Positions 33,823 through 41,502 of a DNA stretch of 49,617 nucleotides are shown piece after piece; position 1 is the first letter of the stretch, and every line of letters begins with the position of its first letter. Under the pieces are notes generated by a model that made no database searches, was not told the DNA's origin, and was given only the letters and a program-made list of their open reading frames with translations. A program made the position numbers and the translations under genes. This DNA is from Syntrophaceae bacterium UBA6112 (lineage in GTDB: Bacteria > Desulfobacterota > Syntrophia > Syntrophales > UBA5619). The stretch is taken from NCBI GenBank assembly GCA_002423465.1, contig DIWG01000001.1, positions 1 to 49,617 on the forward strand. Reading direction: 5' to 3'.

Positions 33823-34368
33823 TCAATCGCCAATTCCTTCGCTGAGTTTCAGTCCGAGATCGAGGGCCTGCCGGTTCATGTCGAGAAAGCTCAAGGGAAT
33901 CTGCGTCTCCAGAACCTTGATGATCGATTCGGGCCGGACCAGCTTCGTCAATCCAATGACGGCTCCGAGCATGCAGATGTTGAAAACAATCGGCCGGCCG
34001 ATTTTTTCCATCACCGTTTCGTACATCGGCAGTTCTATCTGACGCGCATCCACCTTCTTCCCCAGCTTGACATATCGGTTGTCGGTGAGCAGCAGACCGC
34101 CCGGACGAAGGAGGGGAAAAAAGGTCGCATACGACTGCTGCGTCAGGCAGATCAATACGTTGGGTTGGATCACTTTCGGAAAGTGAATCGGAGATTCGGC
34201 GATGATGACATCGCAGCGGGTTGCGCCGCCCCTTGCCTCCGGACCGTACGACTGGGACTGAACGGCAATGAGGTTCTCATGCAGCACGGCAGCCTCGGCC
34301 AGAATGATCCCCGCCGTGATCACCCCCTGCCCGCCCGAACCGGAAAACACCATTCTGCATCGTTCCAT
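33823..34368 (-). CDS. korC: 2-oxoglutarate:ferredoxin oxidoreductase gamma subunit
   Basis: The gamma-type subunit (about 181 residues from the ATG at 34368) has the FSGSGGQGVITAG loop near its start and GPEARGGATRCDVIIA, both diagnostic of the 2-oxoacid:acceptor oxidoreductase gamma domain. The ATG is better placed relative to the AAGGGGG ribosome site than the GTG two codons earlier. It starts three bases after korB. Together with KorA, B and D it makes succinyl-CoA, CO2 and reduced ferredoxin from 2-oxoglutarate; the 2-oxoglutarate preference is inferred from adjacent sucCD. Confidence 0.9.
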   Translation of the reverse strand: MERCRMVFSGSGGQGVITAGIILAEAAVLHENLIAVQSQSYGPEARGGATRCDVIIAESPIHFPKVIQPNVLICLTQQSYATFFPLLRPGGLLLTDNRYVKLGKKVDARQIELPMYETVMEKIGRPIVFNICMLGAVIGLTKLVRPESIIKVLETQIPLSFLDMNRQALDLGLKLSEGIGD

Positions 34369-34370
34369 GA

Positions 34371-35174
34371 TCACTTCCCCTTCATCGCCTGCTCGACGAT
34401 CCGCTGATATTCGGCACAGTACTCCGGCAACTCCTTCTTGACGAAAACACCCCGCTCGATCAACGAAGGATTCTCCTGTTTTGCCTTCGAACCGATCGGA
34501 GTGGTTCGGGTCTTCAGGTTATCCATCATGTTTACCGCGCTCCCCTCCTTGTTCTTCCGTCCGAAGTATGTCGGGCAGGGGGTCATCACCTCTACTACCG
34601 AAAATCCCTTATGGCGGATCGCCTCCTCCAGGATGTTGGGAAGCTGCTGGACGTGGTAGGCCGTGGCGCGGGCCACAAAAGTGGCCCCCGCCGCCGTTGC
34701 CATGCTGACGATATCGAATGCCTGGTCGATATTCGTATACGGGGCGGTCGTCGCCATGGTGCCATGTCCCGACAGCGGCGAATATTGCCCGCCCGTCATT
34801 CCATAAACCCGGTTGTTCATCACGATCGCGGTCATGTCGATGTTCCGCCGGCAGGCGTGGATAAAGTGGTTTCCGCCGATGGAGAGTGCATCCCCGTCTC
34901 CCATCGGCACCAGCAGCGTCAGATCCGGACGACTCATCTTCACGCCGATCGCGAACGCCAGCGCCCGTCCATGGATCGTGTGCAGCGTGTGAAAATCCAT
35001 GTACCCCGCGATTCGTGACGAGCAGCCGATCCCCGACACCATCACGATGTCGTTCTTTTTCAACCCGATATTCTCGATTGCGTGCACGAGACCGTTCAGT
35101 ACGATGCCGTGACCACAACCCGGACACCACATATGCGGGAAAAACCTCTCGCGGATATAGTCCCTTGCGGGCAT
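34371..35174 (-). CDS. korB: 2-oxoglutarate:ferredoxin oxidoreductase beta subunit
   Basis: The 267-residue TPP-binding subunit has WCPGCGHG at 16-23, SGIGCSSR near 48-54, and the TPP/Mg motif MGDGDALSIGGNHFIH at 91-106 with NNRVYGMTGGQYS following. These fit KorB/VorB-type beta subunits of ferredoxin-dependent oxidoreductases. It is cytoplasmic. It starts two bases after the korA stop. Confidence 0.92.
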   Translation of the reverse strand: MPARDYIRERFFPHMWCPGCGHGIVLNGLVHAIENIGLKKNDIVMVSGIGCSSRIAGYMDFHTLHTIHGRALAFAIGVKMSRPDLTLLVPMGDGDALSIGGNHFIHACRRNIDMTAIVMNNRVYGMTGGQYSPLSGHGTMATTAPYTNIDQAFDIVSMATAAGATFVARATAYHVQQLPNILEEAIRHKGFSVVEVMTPCPTYFGRKNKEGSAVNMMDNLKTRTTPIGSKAKQENPSLIERGVFVKKELPEYCAEYQRIVEQAMKGK

Positions 35175-35176
35175 CT

Positions 35177-36325
35177 TTAAACTCCTTTACCCTGAATCAG
35201 CCGCAGAATGTTGAGAATATCGGCTGGCGTAATCAATACCCCGTCCACCCTGTTGGCCAGAAACACCCGCTCGGGCTTTTCCACCGCGGCCTTGACCGGC
35301 TGAAGCATCTGCCCCATATTCATTTCCACGACCACCACATAACGGGCATTCCTCGTCTTTTCCCTCACCACTGCCGCGGGAAAGGGCCACAGCGTCTGCA
35401 GCTCCAGCAGGCCGACGCGCTCCCCGTGCTGGCGGCGGTCCGTGACCATGTGCAGCGCCGAGCGCGCCGACGATCCGTACGAGATCAGGAGCATCTCCGC
35501 GTCTTCGATAAAATATTCCCGATAGCGCGCCATCTTGTCCACATGGTGGTCGATCTTATCCACCAGGTGCCGCATCAGCTCGTGAACCACACTCGGTTTC
35601 TCCGACGGAAATCCCCACATGTCATGGAACAGGCCCGTCACGTTGTACCGGTGTACACCCCCGAAATCGGACATCGGCAAACGGCCGTCTTCCCTTTGCA
35701 GGTACGGGTGGTAATCCACCCCCTCCTTGACCGAGGTCTTGAGCCTTTCCACAAGCGGGATCTCCCCCGGTTCCGGAATTTTCAGGCGCTCCCGCATGTG
35801 CCCGATCACTTCGTCGAACAGCAGGATTACCGGCGTCCGGTAGGTCTCCGAAAAATTGAAGGCGTCCACCGTAATCGAAAAAACATCCTGGTGGTTCGAC
35901 GCCGTCAACGCAACGATCGCATGATCTCCGTGCACCCCCCACCGGGCCTGGTTCACATCCCCCTGGCTTACCTTTGTAGGCAGACCCGTCGAGGGACCGC
36001 CCCGCTGCACATCGACGATCACGCAGGGGATCTCCGCCATGATCGCGTACCCCAGACCTTCCTGCATCAGCGAGAAACCCGGTCCGCTCGTGGCCGTCAT
36101 CACCTTGTTTCCCGTAAGCGACGCCCCGATGATCGCGCAGATCGAGGCGATCTCGTCCTCCATCTGCAAGAACTTCCCGCCCTTCAGGGGCAGGCGCGAC
36201 GCCAGCAGCTCCGCGATCTCCGTCGAAGGCGTGATCGGATAACCGGCAAAAAAATCCAGCCCGGCGTACATCGCCCCCTCCACGCAGGCCTCATTCCCTT
36301 GAACAAACCTCAATTCGCCGCCCAT
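35177..36325 (-). CDS. korA: 2-oxoglutarate:ferredoxin oxidoreductase alpha subunit
   Basis: A 382-residue alpha subunit with QGNEACVEGAMYAGLDFFAG near the start, the YPITPSTE segment at 29-36, QMEDEIASI near 54 and the ATSGPGFSLMQEG stretch that contacts TPP. This subunit completes the active site with KorB. The gamma domain is encoded separately as korC, as in four-subunit Kor enzymes. It starts one base after the korD stop, showing tight coupling. Confidence 0.92.
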   Translation of the reverse strand: MGGELRFVQGNEACVEGAMYAGLDFFAGYPITPSTEIAELLASRLPLKGGKFLQMEDEIASICAIIGASLTGNKVMTATSGPGFSLMQEGLGYAIMAEIPCVIVDVQRGGPSTGLPTKVSQGDVNQARWGVHGDHAIVALTASNHQDVFSITVDAFNFSETYRTPVILLFDEVIGHMRERLKIPEPGEIPLVERLKTSVKEGVDYHPYLQREDGRLPMSDFGGVHRYNVTGLFHDMWGFPSEKPSVVHELMRHLVDKIDHHVDKMARYREYFIEDAEMLLISYGSSARSALHMVTDRRQHGERVGLLELQTLWPFPAAVVREKTRNARYVVVVEMNMGQMLQPVKAAVEKPERVFLANRVDGVLITPADILNILRLIQGKGV

Positions 36326-36326
36326 A

Positions 36327-36536
36327 TCAATCCTGCTCCGTCTGTACCTCGATCGCCAAATCCGAGCACCGCAACTCGCAGAGCTTGCAGCAAACGCAAT
36401 CCTGCGGCCTCGCCGCCACCACCTTGTCGAATTCGTCCAGCTCCAGCACCTTCCGGGGACAAAAATGTACGCAGATTCCGCATCCCTTGCACCATTCCCG
36501 GTTGATCACGTGCGCCCTGAGCTTCAGCTTTGCCAT
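36327..36536 (-). CDS. korD: 2-oxoglutarate:ferredoxin oxidoreductase delta (ferredoxin-like) subunit
   Basis: The 69-residue protein holds two [4Fe-4S] motifs: CKGCGICVHFC (Cys 16, 19, 22, 26) and CVCCKLCELRC (from Cys47). It passes electrons from the TPP site to ferredoxin. First gene of the korDABC-sucCD train; a ribosome site (GGAAGGA) precedes the ATG and a strong leader hairpin lies about 30 bases upstream. Confidence 0.9.
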   Translation of the reverse strand: MAKLKLRAHVINREWCKGCGICVHFCPRKVLELDEFDKVVAARPQDCVCCKLCELRCSDLAIEVQTEQD

Positions 36537-36566
36537 ATTCCTTCCTGCCCTGTCGAAATCCTAAAG

Positions 36567-36598
36567 AGGAGGTACCGCCCCGTACGGCGACACCTCCT
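36567..36598 (-). promoter_or_regulatory. leader hairpin of the kor-suc operon
   Basis: On the minus strand AGGAGGT pairs with ACCTCCT and, inside, CGCC pairs with GGCG, separated by a small internal GT/GT loop and a six-base tip. There is no T-tract. The 289-base gap around it also holds TGAAAA-TTTG-TTTTCA (36664-36679), an operator-like palindrome. Function unknown; a 5' leader control element is possible. Confidence 0.4.
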
Positions 36599-36825
36599 TG
36601 CCTGAAACAATTCTGCCGGCATCATGACTGTGGAGGATATTAATTTGTTTTGCATTATTGGGGTGAAAATTTGTTTTCATGAGCGGCCGGCCTGCCTGCG
36701 TGATCAAGATGCCCGTGAAACGGGAATCATTATACGTACGGATGCATCATAAGAAAAGCCGTCTTACATGTCAATAGGATTTATGGCCTGATATTTCCGC
36801 CGGAGCAATTCGGGTATGCTCGACG

Positions 36826-38067
36826 TCACAAAAGCAGGCCGACGATGGCGCCGACCATGCAGGTCGCCATCGTTCCGCAGAGGATCGATTTGAATCCCAG
36901 CGAGACGATCACGCCGCGTCGTTCCGGGACCATCGCTGCCATCCCGCCGATCATGATGCCCAGGCTGCCCAGATTGGCAAAACCGCAGAGCGCGTAGACC
37001 ATGATCAACCGGCTTCGGGCGGTGAGGGTCCCCGCCGGCAGCCGGGCAAGATCCAGATAGGCGATCAGTTCGTTGAGAACCGTCTTTTCCCCCAGCAGAA
37101 AGCCCGCCGTGATGCACTCCGACCAGGGGATGCCGATCATCCAGGCGACGGGCGCCATGATATAACCCAGCAGCCGCTGCAGCGTTACCGGCTCGCCCTG
37201 GAAGGCGGGGAGGAGCCCAAGGATCTCATTGCTCAATGCCACCAGCGCAATCAACACGATGACCATGGAGATGACGTTCAGATAGAGCTTCATCCCTTCC
37301 ACGGTGCCGTGGGTGACGGCATCCATCGCACTGATCGCGGACTGGGGAGGAACATAGTCCCCCGGCGTGATTTCCTCGGTCTCGGGAACCATCAACAGGG
37401 AAATCATGATCGCCGCGGGTGTGCTGATGATCGAGGCGACCAGGATGTGTCCCAGCGCATCGGGCATCTGCGGGCCGAGCATCATGGCATACAGAACCAT
37501 CACCGTGCCGGCGATATTGGCCATACCACAGCTCATCGTGATAAACATTTCACTGCGGGTGAGCCGGCTGAGGTAGGGCCGGATCAGCAGCGGCGCCTCC
37601 ACCATGCTGAGGAAAATATTGGCGGCCGCGCCGACGCCGACGGCGCCTCCGACGCCCATGGTTTTCTGCAGCAGCCAGGAAAAAGCACGGACCACCAGCG
37701 GCAAGATCCTCCAGTAGAAGAGCAGCGAAGAGAGGGCGCTGACGACCAGCAGCAACGGCATGGCCTTGAAGGCAAAAATGAAGCTCGATCCGGGATAGGT
37801 TTCCGCAAAGGGCAGCTTGCCGCCTCCCAGATAGCCGAAAGCGAAGGTCGTGCCCGCCGTCGTGGCCCGTTCGAGGGCGATGACGCCGCTGTTGAGCAGC
37901 GCAAACAAATCCCGGGAAAGGGGGACTTTGAGCATGATCAGCGCCATCGCGAACTGGACGGCAAAACCGGCGAAGATGATCCGCAGGCGGACCGATCGTC
38001 TGTTCTCGCTGATCAGCCAGGCGAAGCCCGTCAAGAATACGATCCCGATGATGCCCTGCAGGTTCAT
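36826..38067 (-). CDS. concentrative nucleoside transporter (NupC family)
   Basis: The 413-residue membrane protein has the CNT family layout: a three-helix start, FAFGYLGGGKLPF and FAFKAMPLLLVVSALSSLLFYW in the core, GVGAAANIFLSMVEAPLLIRPYL in the middle, and a late ALCGFANLGSLGIMIGG. Members import nucleosides with H+ or Na+. It starts 12 bases after nifS and is probably in that transcript, without an obvious functional tie. Confidence 0.88.
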   Translation of the reverse strand: MNLQGIIGIVFLTGFAWLISENRRSVRLRIIFAGFAVQFAMALIMLKVPLSRDLFALLNSGVIALERATTAGTTFAFGYLGGGKLPFAETYPGSSFIFAFKAMPLLLVVSALSSLLFYWRILPLVVRAFSWLLQKTMGVGGAVGVGAAANIFLSMVEAPLLIRPYLSRLTRSEMFITMSCGMANIAGTVMVLYAMMLGPQMPDALGHILVASIISTPAAIMISLLMVPETEEITPGDYVPPQSAISAMDAVTHGTVEGMKLYLNVISMVIVLIALVALSNEILGLLPAFQGEPVTLQRLLGYIMAPVAWMIGIPWSECITAGFLLGEKTVLNELIAYLDLARLPAGTLTARSRLIMVYALCGFANLGSLGIMIGGMAAMVPERRGVIVSLGFKSILCGTMATCMVGAIVGLLL

Positions 38068-38079
38068 TTCCCTTATACG

Positions 38080-39261
38080 CTATACGCTTGTGCAGGCCTG
38101 TGCAACGGAGGTCCAGTAGGGGGACATGCCGCGCAGCCGCTCGATGATCGGAGGCATCTTCCCGATCGTGAAATCAATCTCTTCCTCGGTCGTGAAAATA
38201 CTCAGGCTGAAGCGGATCGAGCCGTGGGCCATCGTGAACGGAACGCCCATTGCACGCAGCACGTGAGAGGGCTGCAGCGAGCCGGAGGTGCAGGCCGACC
38301 CCGAAGAGGCGCAGATGCCGTACTCGTTCATCAGCAGCAGGATTCCCTCGCCCTCGACGAACTCGAAGCTGATGTTCGTCGTGTTCGGCAGACGCTGCTC
38401 GCTGTCCCCGTTGACCCGGGCGTTCGGGATTTTCGCCAGCAGGGTCGTTTCGAGCTTGTCGCGCATCCGCCGGACGGTTGTGTTCTCCGTTTTCAGATGG
38501 CGGGCCGCCAGTTCGCAGGCGCTTCCCAGACCGATGATGCTCGGTGTATTTTCCGTGCCTCCCCGACGTCCCTTCTCCTGATGTCCACCGATCAGAAACG
38601 GCGAAAATCTTGTTCCCTTGCGGACGTAGAGGACGCCGATCCCCTTCGGGGCATGGAGCTTGTGACCGGAGAAGGAGAGCATGTCGATCGCATTCGTCCG
38701 CATGTTGATCGGGATCTTGCCGGTCGATTGCACCGCGTCGGTGTGGAACAGGATGCCACGTTCGCGGGCCAGCTCCGCTGCCTTCTCCACCGGAAAGATG
38801 ACCCCCGTCTCGTTGTTGGCCCACATGAGGCTGACGATCGCGGTATCAGGCGTCAGGCTGCCGACGAACTGTTCCATGTCCAGTAGTCCGTTCTTCTCGA
38901 CGGGCAGCTCCGTGATCCGGTAGCCCTGACCGGCAAGATTGGCGCAGAGGGACTTTACGGCGGGGTGCTCCACCCGGCTCGTCACAATATGGCGCCTTTC
39001 GGGATGGATCGTCAGAGCCGAGCGGATGGCTGCATTGTCGCTCTCCGTACCGCAGCTCGTGAAAACGATTTCGTCCGGTGAGGCGCCAAGGAGCGCAGCA
39101 ACCTGCTCCCGGGCCTCGCGGATCTTCCGGGCGACCTGGCCGCCGAAGGAGTGCATGCTGGAGGGGTTTCCGTAATACTCATGAAAATAGGGGAGCATTG
39201 CTTCGAGCACCTCGGGGGCCACCTGGGTCGTGGCGTTGTTGTCCAGATAGACGGTCTTCAC
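38080..39261 (-). CDS. nifS: cysteine desulfurase
   Basis: A 393-residue NifS/IscS-type enzyme that takes sulfur from cysteine for Fe-S cluster assembly. It has YLDNNATTQVAPEVLEAM near the start, TSCGTESDN, the PLP lysine in SFSGHKLHAPKG, and the active-site cysteine in ASSGSACTSG. It starts at GTG 39261, overlapping the nifU stop by four bases (GTGA), so the scaffold and sulfur donor are translated together. The last 15 residues form a small Ser/Tyr tail. Confidence 0.92.
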   Translation of the reverse strand: MKTVYLDNNATTQVAPEVLEAMLPYFHEYYGNPSSMHSFGGQVARKIREAREQVAALLGASPDEIVFTSCGTESDNAAIRSALTIHPERRHIVTSRVEHPAVKSLCANLAGQGYRITELPVEKNGLLDMEQFVGSLTPDTAIVSLMWANNETGVIFPVEKAAELARERGILFHTDAVQSTGKIPINMRTNAIDMLSFSGHKLHAPKGIGVLYVRKGTRFSPFLIGGHQEKGRRGGTENTPSIIGLGSACELAARHLKTENTTVRRMRDKLETTLLAKIPNARVNGDSEQRLPNTTNISFEFVEGEGILLLMNEYGICASSGSACTSGSLQPSHVLRAMGVPFTMAHGSIRFSLSIFTTEEEIDFTIGKMPPIIERLRGMSPYWTSVAQACTSV

Positions 39262-40082
39262 GGGGCCACCTCCTCGATGATCAGGTCGGGTGATACGAGA
39301 TCCCGGAGTTTCACCTCGACGAAGTTCTTCAGCGTGATGTTGGACGTCTTGCAGGAGGCGCAGGCGCCGCGCGTGGCGACGATAACCCGGTTGCCGACGA
39401 CATCGATCAGCTCGATGTCGCCGCCGTCATGCTTCAGCGACGGCCGGATCTCCCGTTCGAGGGCCTCCTCGATCATCTTCATCTTCTGGATGTTGGTCAT
39501 CTTCGGGATCGTCACCGGTTTCAACTCGGCCCGCACCCGCTCGATGATCTGCTGGATGGCGTCGTGGCATTTGCCGCAGCCGCCGCCCGCCTTGGTGTAA
39601 TTGGTTACCTCCTCGACGGTCGTGAGGCTGTTTTCCCGGACGGCCCGTTCGATTTCCCGGTCGGTTACTCCGAAGCACTCGCAGACGATCTTTGCGCCCG
39701 GCTCCGTGGCCGGCGCCCCCTGATAATTCTCGATCGCCTTTTCGAGAGCCTCTTTCCCCATGACGCTGCAGTGCATCTTCTCATCGGGAAGGCCGCCGAG
39801 GTAGGCGGCGATGTCCCTGTTGGAGACTTTTGCGGCCTCCTCCAACGTCATCCCCTTGATGATCTCGGTCAGTGCCGAAGAGGATGCGATGGCGCTGGCG
39901 CAGCCGAAGGTCTTGAATTTTGCCTCCCGGATCCGTTTGTTCTCATCAAGTTTGAAGGAAAGTTTGAGGGCGTCTCCGCAGGCGATGGAGCCGACTTCGG
40001 CGACCCCATCGGGATTTTCGACTTCTCCGACATTGCGGGGATTGAGAAAATGTTCTTTGACCTTGTCCGTGTATTCCCACAT
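39258..40082 (-). CDS. nifU: NifU Fe-S cluster scaffold, three-domain form
   Basis: The 274-residue protein (ATG 40082 after AAGGAG) has all three NifU parts: the IscU-like scaffold with Cys in ACGDAL, FGCASA and MHCSVMG; a central Bfd-like [2Fe-2S] domain (CECF ... GGCGKC); and the C-terminal Nfu domain with GACASCKTS. It builds clusters on sulfur from NifS. The full NifU form is common in anaerobes with many Fe-S enzymes and need not mean nitrogen fixation; no nif structural gene is in the window. Confidence 0.92.
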   Translation of the reverse strand: MWEYTDKVKEHFLNPRNVGEVENPDGVAEVGSIACGDALKLSFKLDENKRIREAKFKTFGCASAIASSSALTEIIKGMTLEEAAKVSNRDIAAYLGGLPDEKMHCSVMGKEALEKAIENYQGAPATEPGAKIVCECFGVTDREIERAVRENSLTTVEEVTNYTKAGGGCGKCHDAIQQIIERVRAELKPVTIPKMTNIQKMKMIEEALEREIRPSLKHDGGDIELIDVVGNRVIVATRGACASCKTSNITLKNFVEVKLRDLVSPDLIIEEVAP

Positions 40083-40195
40083 AATCAACTCCTTACCGAT
40101 TTCATCTGTTTTGCGGAACCGTTTGGCCGTGATCTCGCGACAACCATCCCTTGTATCCCGGCATAGCCTATAATGTCTGAAACAACGTGAAGTCG

Positions 40196-40224
40196 AAGTT
40201 AATGCGAAAAGAGGTAAAAGTCAA
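40196..40224 (-). promoter_or_regulatory. promoter of nifU-nifS-nupC
   Basis: On the minus strand TTGACT (40224-40219) is followed by a 17-base spacer and TAACTT (40201-40196), in the 169-base gap between the CDF gene and nifU. Transcription would start near 40189. Confidence 0.45.
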
Positions 40225-40251
40225 TGATTACTCGGGAGCAAACAACGGGAG

Positions 40252-41151
40252 TTATAACCGGATGAGGTCCTCATGCTCCTCGTCATGCGGATTGATGTGA
40301 ATCATGACGTCCCCCACGTTGGGAAACTGTTCGAAGATAATCCGCTTGACGTTGGAGTTGATGGCGTGGGATTCCTTCACCGTCATCTCGGGATCCATCT
40401 CCAGCTTCAGGTCCACAATCAGGTACTGCCCGGACCGCCGGCTGCGGATCTCATGGACATGCTCGACGCCGGGCACACCCGCCGCGATGGTGGTAACGGC
40501 GGTGATCAGCTCTTTGGGGGGTTGACCATCCATCAGGTCGTTGGCCGCGTTGCTGAAGGTCTCCCAACCGATGCGGAAGATGAAGAGGGCGGTAAGGCCC
40601 GCCGCCAAGTGGTCCATCAGCCCCGCTCCAAAGTAAGCGCCGACGACGCCGACCAGGGTTACAACCGAGGTGAGGGCATCCTTGCGGTGATCCCTGGCGA
40701 TCGCCTCCACCGCCGGGCTCTCCAGTTTTTTGGAGACGCGGCGGGTGTAGCGGAAGAGCGTCTCCTTGATGACGATGGTGGCCAGCGCGGCAAGGACGGC
40801 GATCAGTTGCGGTTCCCCGTAGTCCCTGTCCATGATGGTGACAATCGCCTTGTAGAGGATGACGCCGCCGGTGGCGAAGATGATCAGCGAGACCAGCGTG
40901 GCGGCGATGCTCTCCGCCTTGCCGTGTCCATAGGGATGATCTTCGTCCAGGGGTTTGCGCCCGATCTTCAGAGCGATCATGCTGGCGAGGATCGCCACAA
41001 AGTCGGCGGCGCTCTCCATCCCATCGGCAAAGACCGCCTCGGAATGGCCGAAATGGCCTGCCGACAGCTTCATGACCATCAGGACCGCATTGATCCAGAA
41101 GCCGACGGCGATCACCCGGTCGGCCATGCCGAATCGTTCGTATCTATTCAT
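40252..41151 (-). CDS. cation diffusion facilitator metal exporter
   Basis: The ~299-residue protein (ATG at 41151; other starts near 41160 or 41127 are possible and none has a strong ribosome site) has six membrane helices, the metal-site pattern HSEAVFADGMESAAD in the second helix, HPYGHGKAE in the cytoplasmic loop, and HRKDALTS in helix 5, then a C-terminal metallochaperone-like domain. It should export Zn2+, Fe2+ or a similar divalent ion out of the cytoplasm. It is divergent from the acyl-CoA ligase gene. Confidence 0.88.
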   Translation of the reverse strand: MNRYERFGMADRVIAVGFWINAVLMVMKLSAGHFGHSEAVFADGMESAADFVAILASMIALKIGRKPLDEDHPYGHGKAESIAATLVSLIIFATGGVILYKAIVTIMDRDYGEPQLIAVLAALATIVIKETLFRYTRRVSKKLESPAVEAIARDHRKDALTSVVTLVGVVGAYFGAGLMDHLAAGLTALFIFRIGWETFSNAANDLMDGQPPKELITAVTTIAAGVPGVEHVHEIRSRRSGQYLIVDLKLEMDPEMTVKESHAINSNVKRIIFEQFPNVGDVMIHINPHDEEHEDLIRL

Positions 41152-41339
41152 AAAAAACAACCCGCTGAAACAACATGGCTGCCATCCCTCGCCCCCGGGA
41201 TTTTCTCCGGAAAGATTGCGATCGCATCCGGAACATCCCGGAAAGCCTTTCCCCTGCTCTTATACAGGATTCGGCCGAGATAGGATAGCAACTTTTCATC
41301 CCGGCATGCGGAGCGAACAGGGGTGATCCTTTCTCAAAA

Positions 41340-41368
41340 TTGCCAAACGGATAAAAAATGTGTATGAT
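41340..41368 (+). promoter_or_regulatory. promoter of the acyl-CoA ligase gene
   Basis: TTGCCA (41340-41345), 17-base spacer, TATGAT (41363-41368). Transcription would start near 41375, leaving a leader of about 128 bases. The rest of the 350-base divergent region toward the CDF gene shows no gene. Confidence 0.5.
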
Positions 41369-41460
41369 CAGCCCGCCTTTCGTTCTTTCATGACCATTCT
41401 TGGGGCGGTTGGGGCGCCATACAGTTTGAAATCACCCTGTTCCGCGCAGTTGTTTTCTGA

Positions 41461-41476
41461 GACGGCCGGGGCCGTC
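41461..41476 (+). promoter_or_regulatory. GC-rich hairpin in the acyl-CoA ligase leader
   Basis: GACGGCC pairs with GGCCGTC around a two-base loop (perfect 7-bp stem; small loops will open somewhat), 26 bases before the ATG and just upstream of the AAAGGAGG ribosome site. Could be an attenuator or mRNA-stability element. Confidence 0.35.
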
Positions 41477-41502
41477 TTCATACCCAAAGGAGGAAATGTC
41501 CC

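Noticed and set aside
39258..40082. NifU/NifS as a sign of a nitrogen-fixation island
   Set aside because: No nitrogenase or nif regulatory gene is in the window; full NifU is used for general Fe-S assembly in many anaerobes.
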